Shown piece by piece: positions 20,948 to 31,559 of a stretch of 64,000 nt of DNA (position 1 is the first letter of the stretch; each line of letters begins with the position of its first letter). Origin of the DNA: Polyangiaceae bacterium (lineage in GTDB: Bacteria; Myxococcota_A; Polyangia; Polyangiales; Polyangiaceae); assembly GCA_019637295.1 (NCBI GenBank), contig JAHBVX010000007.1, positions 397,716 through 461,715 on the forward strand, read 5' to 3'. A program made the position numbers and the translations under genes. Below the pieces are notes generated by a model. The model was given only the letters and a program-made list of their open reading frames with translations. It was not told where the DNA came from and ran no database searches.

Positions 20948-22192
20948 ATGGATAACGTGACGCACGCCTTGGCCGGGATGGTCCTGGCGGAGACCTGGCT
21001 GGTGTGGCGTGGCCGCAAGGGCAGAGCGCCGCCTCGCGGGCTCGGACCTGCGGCTTACCTGGCCGCCGCCGTCGGCAACAACCTGCCAGACATCGACTTC
21101 GCGTACACGTTCATCACCGGTGGCAAGCTCGGCTATCTGCTGCACCATCGCGGCCACACGCACACGCTGGCGCTCGGGCCGCTGTTGGGCCTCGTCGCGT
21201 GGCTCGGACTGTGGCGCTTCTGGTGGCGACGCTACGGCTTCGAGCGGGCGGAGCGAGTGGGGCTCGCGGCGCTCCTCATCACTGGTCCGCTGCTGCACGT
21301 GGCCATGGACGGTTCGAACGTGTATGGCGTGCACCCGCTCTGGCCGCTGTACAACGGCTGGGTATACGGCGATCGCGTGTTCGTGCTCGAGCCCTGGTTC
21401 TGGGTAGCCACCGTGCCGCCGCTCCTGTTCGCGGTGCGTGCGCGCGCGGGCAAGGTGCTGCTCGGGCTGGTCGCGCTGGCTGGGGCGGGCTTGCCCTTTC
21501 TCACCGATATCGTGCCGTCCTGGCTCGAGGCCTGGATCGCCGGCGGCATGGTGATCGCGCTGCTCGTGTGCGCGCGCTGCTCGCCGGCGTTGCGCGTGGC
21601 GTGGGGCGCCCTCGGCTCGCTGCTGGTGCTCGCCGTCTTCCTGGTCAGCGGCAGTCGCGCGGAGGCCACCGCACGGGCCGTGCGCGCCGAGCGCTTCCCT
21701 GCGGAGCGCTGGCTCGACGTGGCCCTCTCGCCGATGCCGGGCAACCCCGTGTGCTGGAGCGCGGTGATCGTGGCGCACGCCCCGGGGGACGTCGTGCTGC
21801 TCCGGCGCGGTATGTTCTCGGTCGCGCCCGAGCGGCTGGGAGCCGAGCGTTGTCCGAGCTACCGCCTCGCGGGCACGGCGCAGCTGGTCGACGTGCCCGC
21901 GGCGGACGAGCCCCGGGTGAGCTGGGGTGGTCAGTGGTCGGCACCTCGACGCGCGCTGCTCGAGCTGGCGGAGAGCTGCGACGGCGCCGCGTTGCTTCGC
22001 TTCGCGCGCGCGCCCTACGTGCAGCCGTCGGGCAACGGACGCATCGCCGGCGATCTGCGCTTCGATCGCTCTCCGGCCCTCGATTTCGCGGAGATGGAGC
22101 TGCCCGTCCTGCCCGGGCGCTGCCCCCGGTTCGTGCCGCCCTGGACGCCGCCGCGCCGGGATCTGCTCGACATGCCAACCCCGGTGGACTAA
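20948..22192 (+). CDS. DUF457-type membrane-bound metal-dependent hydrolase-like protein
   Basis: A 414-residue protein whose N-terminal half is a polytopic membrane domain of the DUF457 / YbcI-like family (annotated as metal-dependent hydrolases). It begins MDNVTHALAGMVLAE, has GNNLPDIDFAY and a HHRGHTHTLALGPLLG motif whose His/Asp residues are the proposed metal ligands, and LLHVAMDGSNVYGVHPLWPLYNGWVYGDRVF. Five or more hydrophobic helices run to about residue 235. The C-terminal about 180 residues are soluble and unrecognised. Related proteins have been linked to SOS (LexA-regulated), but no such operator is seen here. It lies 33 bases after lon and ends just before tRNA-Val. Confidence 0.8.
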   Translation: MDNVTHALAGMVLAETWLVWRGRKGRAPPRGLGPAAYLAAAVGNNLPDIDFAYTFITGGKLGYLLHHRGHTHTLALGPLLGLVAWLGLWRFWWRRYGFERAERVGLAALLITGPLLHVAMDGSNVYGVHPLWPLYNGWVYGDRVFVLEPWFWVATVPPLLFAVRARAGKVLLGLVALAGAGLPFLTDIVPSWLEAWIAGGMVIALLVCARCSPALRVAWGALGSLLVLAVFLVSGSRAEATARAVRAERFPAERWLDVALSPMPGNPVCWSAVIVAHAPGDVVLLRRGMFSVAPERLGAERCPSYRLAGTAQLVDVPAADEPRVSWGGQWSAPRRALLELAESCDGAALLRFARAPYVQPSGNGRIAGDLRFDRSPALDFAEMELPVLPGRCPRFVPPWTPPRRDLLDMPTPVD

Positions 22193-22201
22193 TTGAGCCG
22201 C

Positions 22202-22273
22202 GGGCGGATAGCTCAGCGGTAGAGCGCTGGCCTTACAAGCCGGATGTCGCAGGTTCGAACCCTGTTCCGCCCA
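22202..22273 (+). tRNA. tRNA-Val (anticodon UAC)
   Basis: A 72-nt tRNA with all arms: acceptor GGGCGGA/TCCGCCC, D arm GCTC/GAGC, anticodon stem CTGGC/GCCGG with loop CTTACAA (TAC anticodon at 22234-22236), variable ATGTC, T arm GCAGG/CCTGT with loop TTCGAAC, and discriminator A at 22273. CCA is not encoded. It starts 9 bases after the upstream gene's stop. Confidence 0.97.
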
Positions 22274-22284
22274 CTCCACTCGGC

Positions 22285-23634
22285 TCAACGCACATCGCGA
22301 TACCAGCGCGCGAGGGTGTCGCTGTCGACGCCCAGGCGATGGAGCAGCGGGAAGGTGTTCACCAGCAGCGTGTCGCGCAGCGGGTGGGCCAAGAAGCGAC
22401 GGCCGCTGACGCGCACCGAGCGCGGCGCGGTGACGATGCGCCCCCGGCGTGCGAGGCGCGTGCACAGCTCGATGTCCTCCATCAGCGGCTGGTCAGGGAA
22501 TCCCCCGATGGCGAAGAACTCGCGGGCGCGCAGGAACAGCGCCTGATCGCCGTAGGGGCGACGGGTCACTCGCGAGCGCACATCGGCCAGGTGCAGCCAG
22601 GGTGCGCGGCGCGCCGCGCGGTCATCCACCGTCCACGTGCGGAACGCGCCGGCGACGACGCCGGGCTCTGCCAACACCCGCTCCACCCAGGCGGTGGCGT
22701 CCTGGGGGAGGGACACGTCGGCGTGCAGGAACAGCAGCGTGCGTCCCCGCGCCGCTCGCGCTCCGGCGTTGAGCTGACGACCGCGTCCTCGCGCGGAGTC
22801 GACGAGGTGAAGCAGCCCGCGCGCGCTCGTCGGATGTCCCAGGCAGATCTCCCGAGTCCCGTCTCGGCTGCCGCCATCGACCACGATGACCTCGCCCACC
22901 CCTGGCAGGCGAGCGAGCTCGTCGAGGCGCTGGCCGACGCGCGCGGCCTCGTCGAGCACCGGCATCACGACGCTCAGCGCGAGCGCCGCCGGGGCGATGC
23001 CGAGCACGCGGGCGGTGTCGGGCGCGCGCAGCCTGCCGCTCGCGAGCCCGCGGCCGAGCTGCTCGAGGCTCGGCCGATCGTCTACGTCGAACGTCGGCGC
23101 GAGGCGACGGACAGAGAGCCCTCGTTGTCTCAGCCGCTGCTCGGTCGCCGAAGCCGTGTGCGGGACGCTCCAGGGAAGGTCCGCGAGCAGTCCGGCGGGG
23201 CAGGTCCGAAGCCCCAGCAGCGCGAAGCCGCCGTCGGCCGCGGGCACCAGCGCGGCGTCCGCGCCCAGCCGCAGCGCGGCCGCGGCCTCCCGGATGCGCT
23301 CAGCGGGCAGGTGAGGGCAGTCGGTCCCGATCACGAGGGCGAAGGGGTGGGCTGCCAACGCCCGGCCGAGGGCGCGCTCGAGGCGCGCGCCGAGATCACC
23401 CTCGCCCTGGGACCACACGGCCGGCCCCGGCCACAGCACGAGGCCGTGCGAGGGGCCCTCGAGCGCCAGGGCGACGTCCAGCTCGGGCACCGAGCAGGCG
23501 AGCGTCCAGGTGTCGCGCAGGAACGCGTGCGCCAGCGCCGTGGCCCGGGCCTCGCCGATGTCCCGACCGAGCCGGGTCTTGACCCGACCCGCGACGGGCG
23601 CCTTGGCCATCACGCACAGGGCGCCGCGAAGCAT
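22285..23634 (-). CDS. Fused selenodomain-associated transferase 1 / transferase 2 (DUF2064 + GT2)
   Basis: A 449-residue two-domain protein. Residues 1-210 look like the TIGR04282/DUF2064 family (nucleotidyl- or glycosyltransferase-like, found beside radical-SAM/selenodomain proteins): MAKAPVAGRVKTRLG, GTDCPHLP (103-110) and AADGGFALLGL (132-142). Residues about 218-449 look like the TIGR04283 family, a GT2-type fold: LSVVMPVLDEAARV, VIVVDGGSRDGT (249-260), FLHADV and MEDIELCTRLARRG. These two families are usually separate adjacent genes. The partner radical-SAM protein is not in the window. The substrate is unknown; glycosyl or pyrophosphate sugar transfer is the family expectation. Only 12 bases separate it from the beta-CASP gene upstream, so the two are probably cotranscribed. 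Confidence 0.87.
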   Translation of the reverse strand: MLRGALCVMAKAPVAGRVKTRLGRDIGEARATALAHAFLRDTWTLACSVPELDVALALEGPSHGLVLWPGPAVWSQGEGDLGARLERALGRALAAHPFALVIGTDCPHLPAERIREAAAALRLGADAALVPAADGGFALLGLRTCPAGLLADLPWSVPHTASATEQRLRQRGLSVRRLAPTFDVDDRPSLEQLGRGLASGRLRAPDTARVLGIAPAALALSVVMPVLDEAARVGQRLDELARLPGVGEVIVVDGGSRDGTREICLGHPTSARGLLHLVDSARGRGRQLNAGARAARGRTLLFLHADVSLPQDATAWVERVLAEPGVVAGAFRTWTVDDRAARRAPWLHLADVRSRVTRRPYGDQALFLRAREFFAIGGFPDQPLMEDIELCTRLARRGRIVTAPRSVRVSGRRFLAHPLRDTLLVNTFPLLHRLGVDSDTLARWYRDVR

Positions 23635-23646
23635 GACCCGTGCTGG

Positions 23647-25053
23647 TCAGTCGATGGCGAGTCGGTCGCCGGCGGCGGGCGCCGCCACCTTGTCGAAGCC
23701 GCGATCTCGGAGCAGGCCGGAGAGGACCTGCTGCGGCTTCGGATCGCCGTGCACGAGCACGACTCGCTCGAGCTTGCCGCGCTCCTTCGTCGCCTCGGTG
23801 TACTCGAGCAGATCCGTCTGATCCGCGTGCGCGGAGAAGCCGTTGAGCACCACGACCTCGGCGCGGCGGGGCACCTCTACGCCGAAGATCTTGACCGCGC
23901 TGCGACCCTCCACCAAGCGCCGCCCGAGGGTGTGCGGCGCTTGGTAGCCCACGATCAACACGGCGTTCTTGGGATCGCTCACCGTGGCCCGCAGGTGATG
24001 CAGGATCCGTCCCGCCTCGCACATGCCGCTGGCGCTGATGACGATGGCCGGCTCCGACGACGCGCTGATGGCCTTCGAGTCTTCCCGGTGCGCGATGTAG
24101 CGCAGCTCGTCGAACTCGAAGGGTGAGTCGCGACCCTGCAGCAGCTCACGGGCCTCTTCGTCCATGACCTCCGGGTGCAGCTTGAACACGTCCGTGATCT
24201 TCACGGTCAACGGCGAGTCCACGTACACTGGCACCTTGGGCAGCCGGCCCGCGTTCTTCAGCGCCTTGAGCGCGTACACGAGCTCTTGCGCTCGCTCGAG
24301 CGCGAAGCTCGGGATGATCACCTTGCCGCCGCGGCCGGTCACTCGTGCGATCACCCCCGCCAGCTCGTCGTCCATCTCTTCGATGGGTTTGTGGGTGCGA
24401 TCGCCGTAGGTGCTCTCGGTGATCAGCACCGAGGCGTCGTCGCACACCTCGGGATCGTTGAGGATGGGCATGCGTCGGCGCCCGAGGTCGCCGGTGAACA
24501 CCAAGCGCTGGTGCTTGCCGTGCTCTTCGACGTCCAGCACGGTGATGGCGCTGCCGAGGACGTGACCGGCGTCCAGGAACGAGAGTCGGACCCCCGGCGC
24601 GATGGGCAGCGCGCGCCGATAGGGAATGCTGATCATGCGCTCGAGCACGGCGAGCACGTCCTTCTCGGTGTACAGCGGCTCCACGCGCTCCATGTCGCTC
24701 TCGCCCCGCTCGATCAGCTGATTGATGTAGCGGGCGTCGGCCTGCTGGATCATGGCGGCGTCGGCGAGCATCGCCGCGCACAGATCCCGCGTCGCGCTGG
24801 TGCAGTAGATGGGGCCGTCGAAGCCGTGCTTGACCAGGATGGGCAGCGCGCCCGAGTGATCGATGTGTGCGTGCGAGAGCACGACCACGTCGACCTTGCG
24901 GGGATTGAGCCCGAGGTCCTGGTTCTTCTGGATGCTCTCCCTGCGGTGGCCCTGGAACAACCCGCAGTCGAGCAGCACGGTGGCGTGCGCGGTGCGCACC
25001 AGATGTTTCGATCCCGTGACGGTCTGCGCGGCACCGACGAACTCGAGCTCCAT
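23647..25053 (-). CDS. MBL-fold beta-CASP ribonuclease-like protein
   Basis: A 468-residue metallo-beta-lactamase-fold protein with beta-CASP and C-terminal RMMBL segments, the arrangement of CPSF73-like and bacterial YsxC-region RNases. I use ATG 25053 (MELEFVGAAQTVTGS); a GTG three codons upstream is also possible. Key residues: the zinc motif SHAHIDHSG (60-68, His61, His63, Asp65, His66), DAGHVLGSA, FTGDLGRRRMPIL with the conserved Asp, TESTYGDR, ISASGMCEAGRILHHL and NGFSAHADQTDLLEY. It should cleave RNA endo- or exonucleolytically, in the cytoplasm. It is the first gene of a two-gene unit with the transferase fusion; a functional link between them is not evident. Confidence 0.9.
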   Translation of the reverse strand: MELEFVGAAQTVTGSKHLVRTAHATVLLDCGLFQGHRRESIQKNQDLGLNPRKVDVVVLSHAHIDHSGALPILVKHGFDGPIYCTSATRDLCAAMLADAAMIQQADARYINQLIERGESDMERVEPLYTEKDVLAVLERMISIPYRRALPIAPGVRLSFLDAGHVLGSAITVLDVEEHGKHQRLVFTGDLGRRRMPILNDPEVCDDASVLITESTYGDRTHKPIEEMDDELAGVIARVTGRGGKVIIPSFALERAQELVYALKALKNAGRLPKVPVYVDSPLTVKITDVFKLHPEVMDEEARELLQGRDSPFEFDELRYIAHREDSKAISASSEPAIVISASGMCEAGRILHHLRATVSDPKNAVLIVGYQAPHTLGRRLVEGRSAVKIFGVEVPRRAEVVVLNGFSAHADQTDLLEYTEATKERGKLERVVLVHGDPKPQQVLSGLLRDRGFDKVAAPAAGDRLAID

Positions 25054-25185
25054 GGCCTGCACGCTACTACGGCGCCCCCGTCCGCGGTGTGCCGTTCTGT
25101 GCCGACGCGGCTACCTCGCTCCCTCACGGATTGCTCGGCCAATTGCAGGTGCGACGCGGGCACGGTGGTTGCACAGGGCCGCCCC

Positions 25186-25965
25186 ATGATCCGTCGCAAG
25201 CCCGCGCGTGCCCCGTTCGTCGTCACCATCGCCCTGGCCGCCTCCGCGGCGGCAGCCGGCTGCGGCGGCAGCGTAGCCGGGGACGGCGGTAACCCCTCCG
25301 CGTGCCCGGCCGCGCTGCCCTCGGCCGGCTCCGCGTGCGGCGCTAGCCCGCTGGCTTGCGAGTACTCGAACGGCACGAGCTGTGGCATGGCCAACGTCAG
25401 CACCGCGTCCTGCGTCGGCGGCGCTTGGGACGTCGCTCATTACGGCAGCACCTGCAATCCGCCCCCGCCGTCCCTCTGTCCCTCCTCGCCGCCACCGCAG
25501 GGTGGCTTCTGCTCCCAGGCAGGCCAGCAGTGCGTGTTCGAGGGCGCGGTCGACGAGTGTGGTCAAACGAGTCAGATCACCGCCGAGTGCAGCACCAGCT
25601 ACCAGTGGGAGGTGAGCACCGCCGCCGTGAGCTGCAACCCTCCACCGCCAGGTTGCCCCGCCACGGAGCCGACCATCGGCAGCGCGTGCGCCGACGGGCC
25701 GAGCACATTCTGCGACTACCCGAGCCTCGGCTGTTGTCCCGCGACCTACTCGTGCCAAGGCGGGACCTGGCAGCACCTGCCGTCGAGCTGCAATCCTCCG
25801 CCGCTGGTGTGCCCGTCGGCTCCTCCGGCTACGGGCGATGCGTGCTCTCCCTGCGCGCTCGGCAGCTGTGAGTGGGATCTGTGCGACACGGGTGGCGGCC
25901 TACTGCAGGGTCAGTGCTCGCCGGTGGGCGCGTGGACGGTTCAGGCCGGTCCGTGTCCCGGCTGA
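25186..25965 (+). CDS. Cys-rich lipoprotein
   Basis: A 259-residue secreted protein. ATG 25186 gives MIRRKPARAPFVVTIALAASAAAAGC with a lipobox ending at Cys26. The mature part has four loosely repeated modules of the form C-P-x(4)P-x-x-G-x-x-C ... C-x-Y ... S/T-C-x-G-G-x-W ... C-N-P-P-P (for example CPAALPSAGSACG, CPSSPPPQGGFCS, CPATEPTIGSACA, CPSAPPATGDACS). Each module probably forms disulfides outside the cytoplasm. Similar Cys-Pro repeats occur in myxobacterial surface proteins of unknown function. No enzymatic motif is seen. A longer open frame upstream is only a shadow of the minus-strand nuclease gene. Confidence 0.75.
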   Translation: MIRRKPARAPFVVTIALAASAAAAGCGGSVAGDGGNPSACPAALPSAGSACGASPLACEYSNGTSCGMANVSTASCVGGAWDVAHYGSTCNPPPPSLCPSSPPPQGGFCSQAGQQCVFEGAVDECGQTSQITAECSTSYQWEVSTAAVSCNPPPPGCPATEPTIGSACADGPSTFCDYPSLGCCPATYSCQGGTWQHLPSSCNPPPLVCPSAPPATGDACSPCALGSCEWDLCDTGGGLLQGQCSPVGAWTVQAGPCPG

Positions 25966-25981
25966 ACCGCGCCCTTTTCTC

Positions 25982-26012
25982 TTGTGGAGCCGCTCGGGCC
26001 GTGTGCTATAGA
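25982..26012 (+). promoter_or_regulatory. Candidate promoter of tRNA-Asp
   Basis: TTGTGG (25982-25987) and TATAGA (26007-26012) lie 19 bases apart, with TGTGC just before the -10. The predicted start, near 26019, is about 11 bases before the mature tRNA. The downstream ATPase gene could be transcribed with the tRNA from here. Confidence 0.5.
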
Positions 26013-26029
26013 CGCCCCCGTACCGCTTC

Positions 26030-26105
<76 letters not shown>

Positions 26106-26133
26106 GAAACCCGCTCCCTGCGGGGATGCATCG

Positions 26134-27629
<1,496 letters not shown>

Positions 27630-27633
<4 letters not shown>

Positions 27634-28076
27634 GGGCGATCGCGGAGCTGTCGCACGCCTCGGACCTCGCGTGGTTCGCCGCCGGGGTCTTGTCCTGCGC
27701 GGTGGCGATGCGGGTCGCCGTGGTCTCGGTACAGACGGCGGTGGCTCGCGCGGCGCCCGGCGTGGTCGCGGCGGCGGGCGGCGAGCCGGAAGTGGGCAGC
27801 GAGCCGAGCGCGCCGGACGCCGGCACCCCTGGGCTCGGGGGCGGGCCGAGCAGGGTGGCTCCGGGTGCGTCGCTCCGCATCCCGCTGGTCGTGACGGCGG
27901 GCCCGGAGCGGTCGACGGTCATCGTCAACGGCGCGGTCGTGGGCCAGTCCCCTTACCTCGGGGAGGTGAGCTGCAAGAGCGGGGAGACGGTCACGGTAGA
28001 GCTCGTTCCGGAGCGGGGGCTGCCGATGGTTCGCCATCGCCGCTGCTCACCGGGGACGCTTCGGATCGCACAGTGA
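27630..28076 (+). CDS. Small membrane-anchored PEGA-like protein
   Basis: A 148-residue protein whose ATG overlaps the ATPase stop (ATGA), so its translation is probably coupled to the ATPase. A hydrophobic helix at about residues 12-38 should anchor it in the membrane, followed by a Gly/Pro-rich linker to about 80. The C-terminal part, RSTVIVNGAVVGQSPYLGEVSCKSGETVTVEL, has the pattern of a PEGA domain (V-x-V-x-G-x-x-x-G-x-T/S-P), a beta-rich module often found in envelope proteins. Two Cys are in that domain. It is likely a partner of the ATPase, but the evidence is only gene coupling. Its last 86 bases overlap the facing gene. Confidence 0.65.
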
Positions 28077-29088
28077 GCGGCTGGCTGGTCAGCCGCTCGA
28101 GGACGCGCGTGAGCAGGCCGAGCTCCTCGCCTGCCACGGGCACTGCGAGCAGCTCTGCGCCCGCGTCGATCAGGACGTGAACCCGGTCGGGCCCGGGGGT
28201 TCGTACCAGCCAGGCGCCCGCCAGCCCTCGGCTGGACGCGCTGTCGAGTCGTTGACTGAGCCCCAGGATCCGACGCGAGGTTTCGACGTGGCCGCCGCGG
28301 GTGACGAGCTGCCAGCGTTCGCTGATCACGGCGGCGGTGAGCGTCACCACGACCACCAGCGTCACCGCGGGCAGCGCGTAGCTGAACCCGGTCGTGGGCT
28401 CACCGCGTCGATGGCGCAGCCAGTGGAGCAGGCCCAAGAGCGCGGTGGTGAGGAGGGTCGAGACGACCAGGGTCGCGCCGAGCCCAACCTGGCGGGGATG
28501 GGGTCTGAACTCGGCCGTCAGCTCCGGCAGCTCATAGCTGGGGTCGCTCGGGCGCCAGGGGCTCGCCTCCGGTGGCAGTCCCCAGCCGGTGTGTACCGGC
28601 AGCGGCCAGTGGCTGAGGGCGCGCCGAAAGTCCCTGAGCACCTGCGCGGGACAAGTGGACTCGAGCAGCGGGATGCGCTGCCCTGCGCTGACTCTGAGCG
28701 CGATCTGGTAGCGCGACCCTGGCTTGTCCTCGAGATCCGTGCTGGTGACCAGCGCGTACCCCTGGGCGTCGCCGAGCGGGAGGCTGCCGAAGCGGCCGCT
28801 GACCGTGCCCGACGCCAGCGAGACGGTGACGGTCTGCGCCGCGTGGCGAGCGACCAACGCCAGGAGCGCGCCGATGGCCGCGGAGGCCAGCGCCGTCGGC
28901 ACGCGATACGGGGTGGCGAGCCCCGGGAGCAGCACCGTCAGCGCCGCCATGATGAAGAACGCGCACGCCGTCAGCCAGGTCGCGCGCCATCGGCCCGACC
29001 GTCTGAAGACCAGGAGGGTGTCGTCCGCGCGCTCGAGGACCATGGTGCAGAGCGCGGTGACGTTACCGCGGATCGTGGCGGCTTCCAT
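27991..29088 (-). CDS. Four-helix membrane protein, unknown function
   Basis: A 365-residue protein that I do not recognise. I start at ATG 29088 (MEAATIRGN); a TTG at 29154 would add 22 low-complexity residues. Hydrophobic helices are visible at about residues 36-60, 64-85, 201-222 and 236-258. Between helices 2 and 3 is a soluble region of about 115 residues containing TVTVSLASGTVSGRFGSLPLGDAQGY, and a second soluble region with RRILGLSQRLDS follows helix 4. This pattern is that of a membrane-embedded PH-like or DUF-type stress protein, but no family is certain. The 3' end overlaps the PEGA-like gene by 86 bases. It is divergent from the transpeptidase gene, 190 bases away. Confidence 0.65.
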   Translation of the reverse strand: MEAATIRGNVTALCTMVLERADDTLLVFRRSGRWRATWLTACAFFIMAALTVLLPGLATPYRVPTALASAAIGALLALVARHAAQTVTVSLASGTVSGRFGSLPLGDAQGYALVTSTDLEDKPGSRYQIALRVSAGQRIPLLESTCPAQVLRDFRRALSHWPLPVHTGWGLPPEASPWRPSDPSYELPELTAEFRPHPRQVGLGATLVVSTLLTTALLGLLHWLRHRRGEPTTGFSYALPAVTLVVVVTLTAAVISERWQLVTRGGHVETSRRILGLSQRLDSASSRGLAGAWLVRTPGPDRVHVLIDAGAELLAVPVAGEELGLLTRVLERLTSQPLTVRSEASPVSSGDGEPSAAPAPERALP

Positions 29089-29278
29089 CGCCTGGGGACG
29101 CAATTTGTCGCTCGCGGCCGCGGGCGCTGACGGGTCACCCGGTCGCGCTGCCAACTATTGGAAATGTATTGTGAAACTGCTTCACGAGCGCGGCCGTGCC
29201 CAGTCCTAGTCCGGGCCCCTCGGGCGTGTGCTCCGCGCCCGGCGTCGCGTTATTTGGCGTGCTGCGCCGGGGCTGGGT

Positions 29279-30889
29279 ATGACGAGCCCCATGCGTGTGT
29301 GCAGCGTCCTGGCCATCGCGGGCCTCTCGAGCGCATGCTCGCAGCAGGCGCCGCCGCCCCCGGCGTCGAAGCTGGAGCCCGCCAGCGCCGCCAGTGAGCC
29401 TCCTCGAGCCCCGGAGTTGGAGCCGGCTCCGCTGCGCTCGGCGTATCCCTCGCCCGTGACGCTGAGCGGGGAGTACCGCCCGATCCCGGTGGCGTTGGTC
29501 GATCCGAGCCGGCCTCGAGTCTACAGCCGCGGCCTGCGCACCTGGATCTTCGAGCGGCCGTCGCGCGAGTCGAGGAAGCTCGGCTACCTGCGCGCTGGGG
29601 CGTCGTCACCCACGAGCGCCAAGCCCGCCGGACACGATCGCTGCAAGGAAGGCTGGTATCCCGTCGAGCCCGCCGGCTTCGTGTGCGTGGGCGGTCGCGC
29701 CACCCTCGACGCCAACGACCCGATCGTTCGGGCGACCGAGGAGTATCAGCCGGACCCAGCGCGGAAGCTGCCGTACATCTACGGCACCGTGCGTCGGCCG
29801 GGTCCCGTCTACGCTCGACCGCCGAGCGCCGACGAGCTGAAGCGAGCAGAGCCCGACATCGATGAACGCATGCCACAGTGGCTCTCCGCAGAGGGCGAGG
29901 TCGGCGCCAGCTACGCCCAAGACGTGTGGCTCGGGGGCAGCGGGACCCTCATCGATCCCCAGCGGGCTTGGGCCGAGAAGCTCGGCGATCCGTTGCCGGA
30001 GTTTCTCCAGGGCGGGAAGTCCACGCCGAACATCTACAAGAAGGCGCGCACGGGCGAGTTGGTCATCGATCGCATGGGGCACCGGGTAGGCTACTCGTTT
30101 CTGCACACGTTCCTGTTCGAGGGACGTCGCTACGGGATCACCACGGATCTGCGGGTGATGCCGACGGACCGGCTGCGTCCCATCCAAGGCTCCGACTTCA
30201 AAGGCGTGGAGCTAGGCAAAGACATCGACTTTCCGTTCGCTTTCGTGCGCCGAGAGGGAGCGAAGTTCTGGCAGCGCTCGGGCGCCAGGATCGTGGACGC
30301 GGGGAGCGCGCCCTATTGGGGTGCGTTTCGCCTCACCGGCAAGCAGCAGTTCTTCGACAAGCGGCTGCACTTCGAGACGGTGGACGGAAAATGGCTCTCG
30401 GATCGGGACGCATCGCGCCTGGATCCGGCCAAGCGCATGCCGGCCTGGGGCAAGAACGGCGAGAAGTGGATCGACGTCAACCTGACCAAGCAGACCATCG
30501 TGCTGTACGAGGGGACCAAGCCCGTGTACGCGACGTTGATGTCCAGTGGGGAGGCTGGGCTCGAAGATCCCAAGCACACCACCGCCACCAAGCGCGGCAT
30601 CTTTCGCATCCACACCAAGCACGTCACCGCGACCATGGCCTCCGCTGAGATCGGCGAGGAGTTCGAGCTGCGTGACGTGCCCTACGTGCAGTACTTCGAC
30701 AAGGAGGGGTACGCACTACACGGCGCGTACTGGCACGATCGCTTCGGGACGCCCAAGAGCCACGGCTGCTTGAACCTGACGCCGGAGGACGCGCGCCGCG
30801 TCTTCTACTGGACCGAGCCCCAGGTCCCGGTGGGCTGGCACGGCGTGCTCTTGCCGCTCAAAGGCACGGTGCTGTTCGTTCACCCGTGA
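29279..30889 (+). CDS. L,D-transpeptidase (YkuD) lipoprotein
   Basis: A 536-residue lipoprotein with a C-terminal YkuD catalytic domain, which makes 3-3 peptidoglycan cross-links or attaches proteins to the wall. I choose ATG 29279; ATG 29291 (MRVCSVLAIAGLSSAC) also gives the same lipobox, at Cys20 with the 29279 start. The first 60 residues after the Cys are Pro/Ala-rich. The catalytic signature HGAYWHDRFGTPKSHGCLNL carries His495 and Cys497 (S-H-G-C). Upstream of it lies WIDVNLTKQTIVLYEGTKPVYATLMSSG, the usual start of YkuD. The 300-residue region before that is unrecognised and may recognise the substrate. It is convergent with the lipoprotein at 30900, only 10 bases apart. Confidence 0.9.
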   Translation: MTSPMRVCSVLAIAGLSSACSQQAPPPPASKLEPASAASEPPRAPELEPAPLRSAYPSPVTLSGEYRPIPVALVDPSRPRVYSRGLRTWIFERPSRESRKLGYLRAGASSPTSAKPAGHDRCKEGWYPVEPAGFVCVGGRATLDANDPIVRATEEYQPDPARKLPYIYGTVRRPGPVYARPPSADELKRAEPDIDERMPQWLSAEGEVGASYAQDVWLGGSGTLIDPQRAWAEKLGDPLPEFLQGGKSTPNIYKKARTGELVIDRMGHRVGYSFLHTFLFEGRRYGITTDLRVMPTDRLRPIQGSDFKGVELGKDIDFPFAFVRREGAKFWQRSGARIVDAGSAPYWGAFRLTGKQQFFDKRLHFETVDGKWLSDRDASRLDPAKRMPAWGKNGEKWIDVNLTKQTIVLYEGTKPVYATLMSSGEAGLEDPKHTTATKRGIFRIHTKHVTATMASAEIGEEFELRDVPYVQYFDKEGYALHGAYWHDRFGTPKSHGCLNLTPEDARRVFYWTEPQVPVGWHGVLLPLKGTVLFVHP

Positions 30890-30899
30890 AGAGGTCACC

Positions 30900-31559
30900 T
30901 CAGTCGGCGTCGGCGTCGCTCGCTGTGTGATCGTCCGCCGCGTCGGCAGGTGCGTCCGTTGTCGCGTCTCCCCCGTCCGGTTCCGCGTCGGCCCCAGCAT
31001 CGGCGTCGGACTGCGCGTCGGCGCCCGCGTCCGAGTCGGCGTCCGCGCCGGCGTCGGCGGGTGGCGCGCTGCAGCCCAGCGCAGCGACCAGCTGGACGGT
31101 AATCTCCATGCCCACGAAGGCGTCGTCCTTGTCGACGAGGGTGCGACCTTGGTCGTCCACGAGCTCGACCCGGATGACTCGGGAGCCTAGCTCGAGGTCG
31201 GCCAGCGGCAGATCGATGGCCGGTGAGACGCCCTCGACCCGGACCGCCTCGCCGGACTCGGTCGGGTCCACGCGCACGACCACCCGACCGCAGCGCGAAC
31301 CGCCGCACAGCCCGGGCGGCCGCAGCACGAAGTCCGTGAACGAGACGCTGACGACGACGGTCCCGTTCGCGTCTCGGCCCTGCTCCAAGCAGGTGCCGCT
31401 GCCGGGCGTGAGGACGGGGCCGCCGACCGGCGCGAGCTGCTGGAGGGTCAGCGTCGGGGGTGGTCGCGGGGTGACCTTGACCTCCTCGTCTCCGCTGCAC
31501 GCCGCCAGCGCCGCGGAGCCCAAGGCGGCCGCGAACAGCATCTGTTTGTACTGGATCAT
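30900..31559 (-). CDS. Lipoprotein with Asp/Ala-rich tail
   Basis: A 219-residue predicted lipoprotein starting at ATG 31559, which overlaps the upstream chemoreceptor stop as [25 protein letters not shown] ends in a lipobox (Cys21). Residues about 30-155 look like a beta-sandwich with [31 protein letters not shown] and [35 protein letters not shown] strands, and two nearby Cys that may pair. The last about 55 residues are a repeating Ala-Asp sequence ([19 protein letters not shown]), strongly acidic. The coupling to the chemoreceptor suggests a joint role, perhaps sensing at the surface, but function is unknown. A larger open frame through this region is a shadow of the chemoreceptor gene. 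Confidence 0.72.
   Translation of the reverse strand: MIQYKQMLFAAALGSAALAACSGDEEVKVTPRPPPTLTLQQLAPVGGPVLTPGSGTCLEQGRDANGTVVVSVSFTDFVLRPPGLCGGSRCGRVVVRVDPTESGEAVRVEGVSPAIDLPLADLELGSRVIRVELVDDQGRTLVDKDDAFVGMEITVQLVAALGCSAPPADAGADADSDAGADAQSDADAGADAEPDGGDATTDAPADAADDHTASDADAD

Noticed and set aside
29155..29278. AT-rich stretch between the divergent membrane-protein and transpeptidase genes
   Set aside because: It contains TATTGG and TTGTGA-like bases but no pair of hexamers at a 16-19 base spacing convincing enough to call a promoter in either direction.
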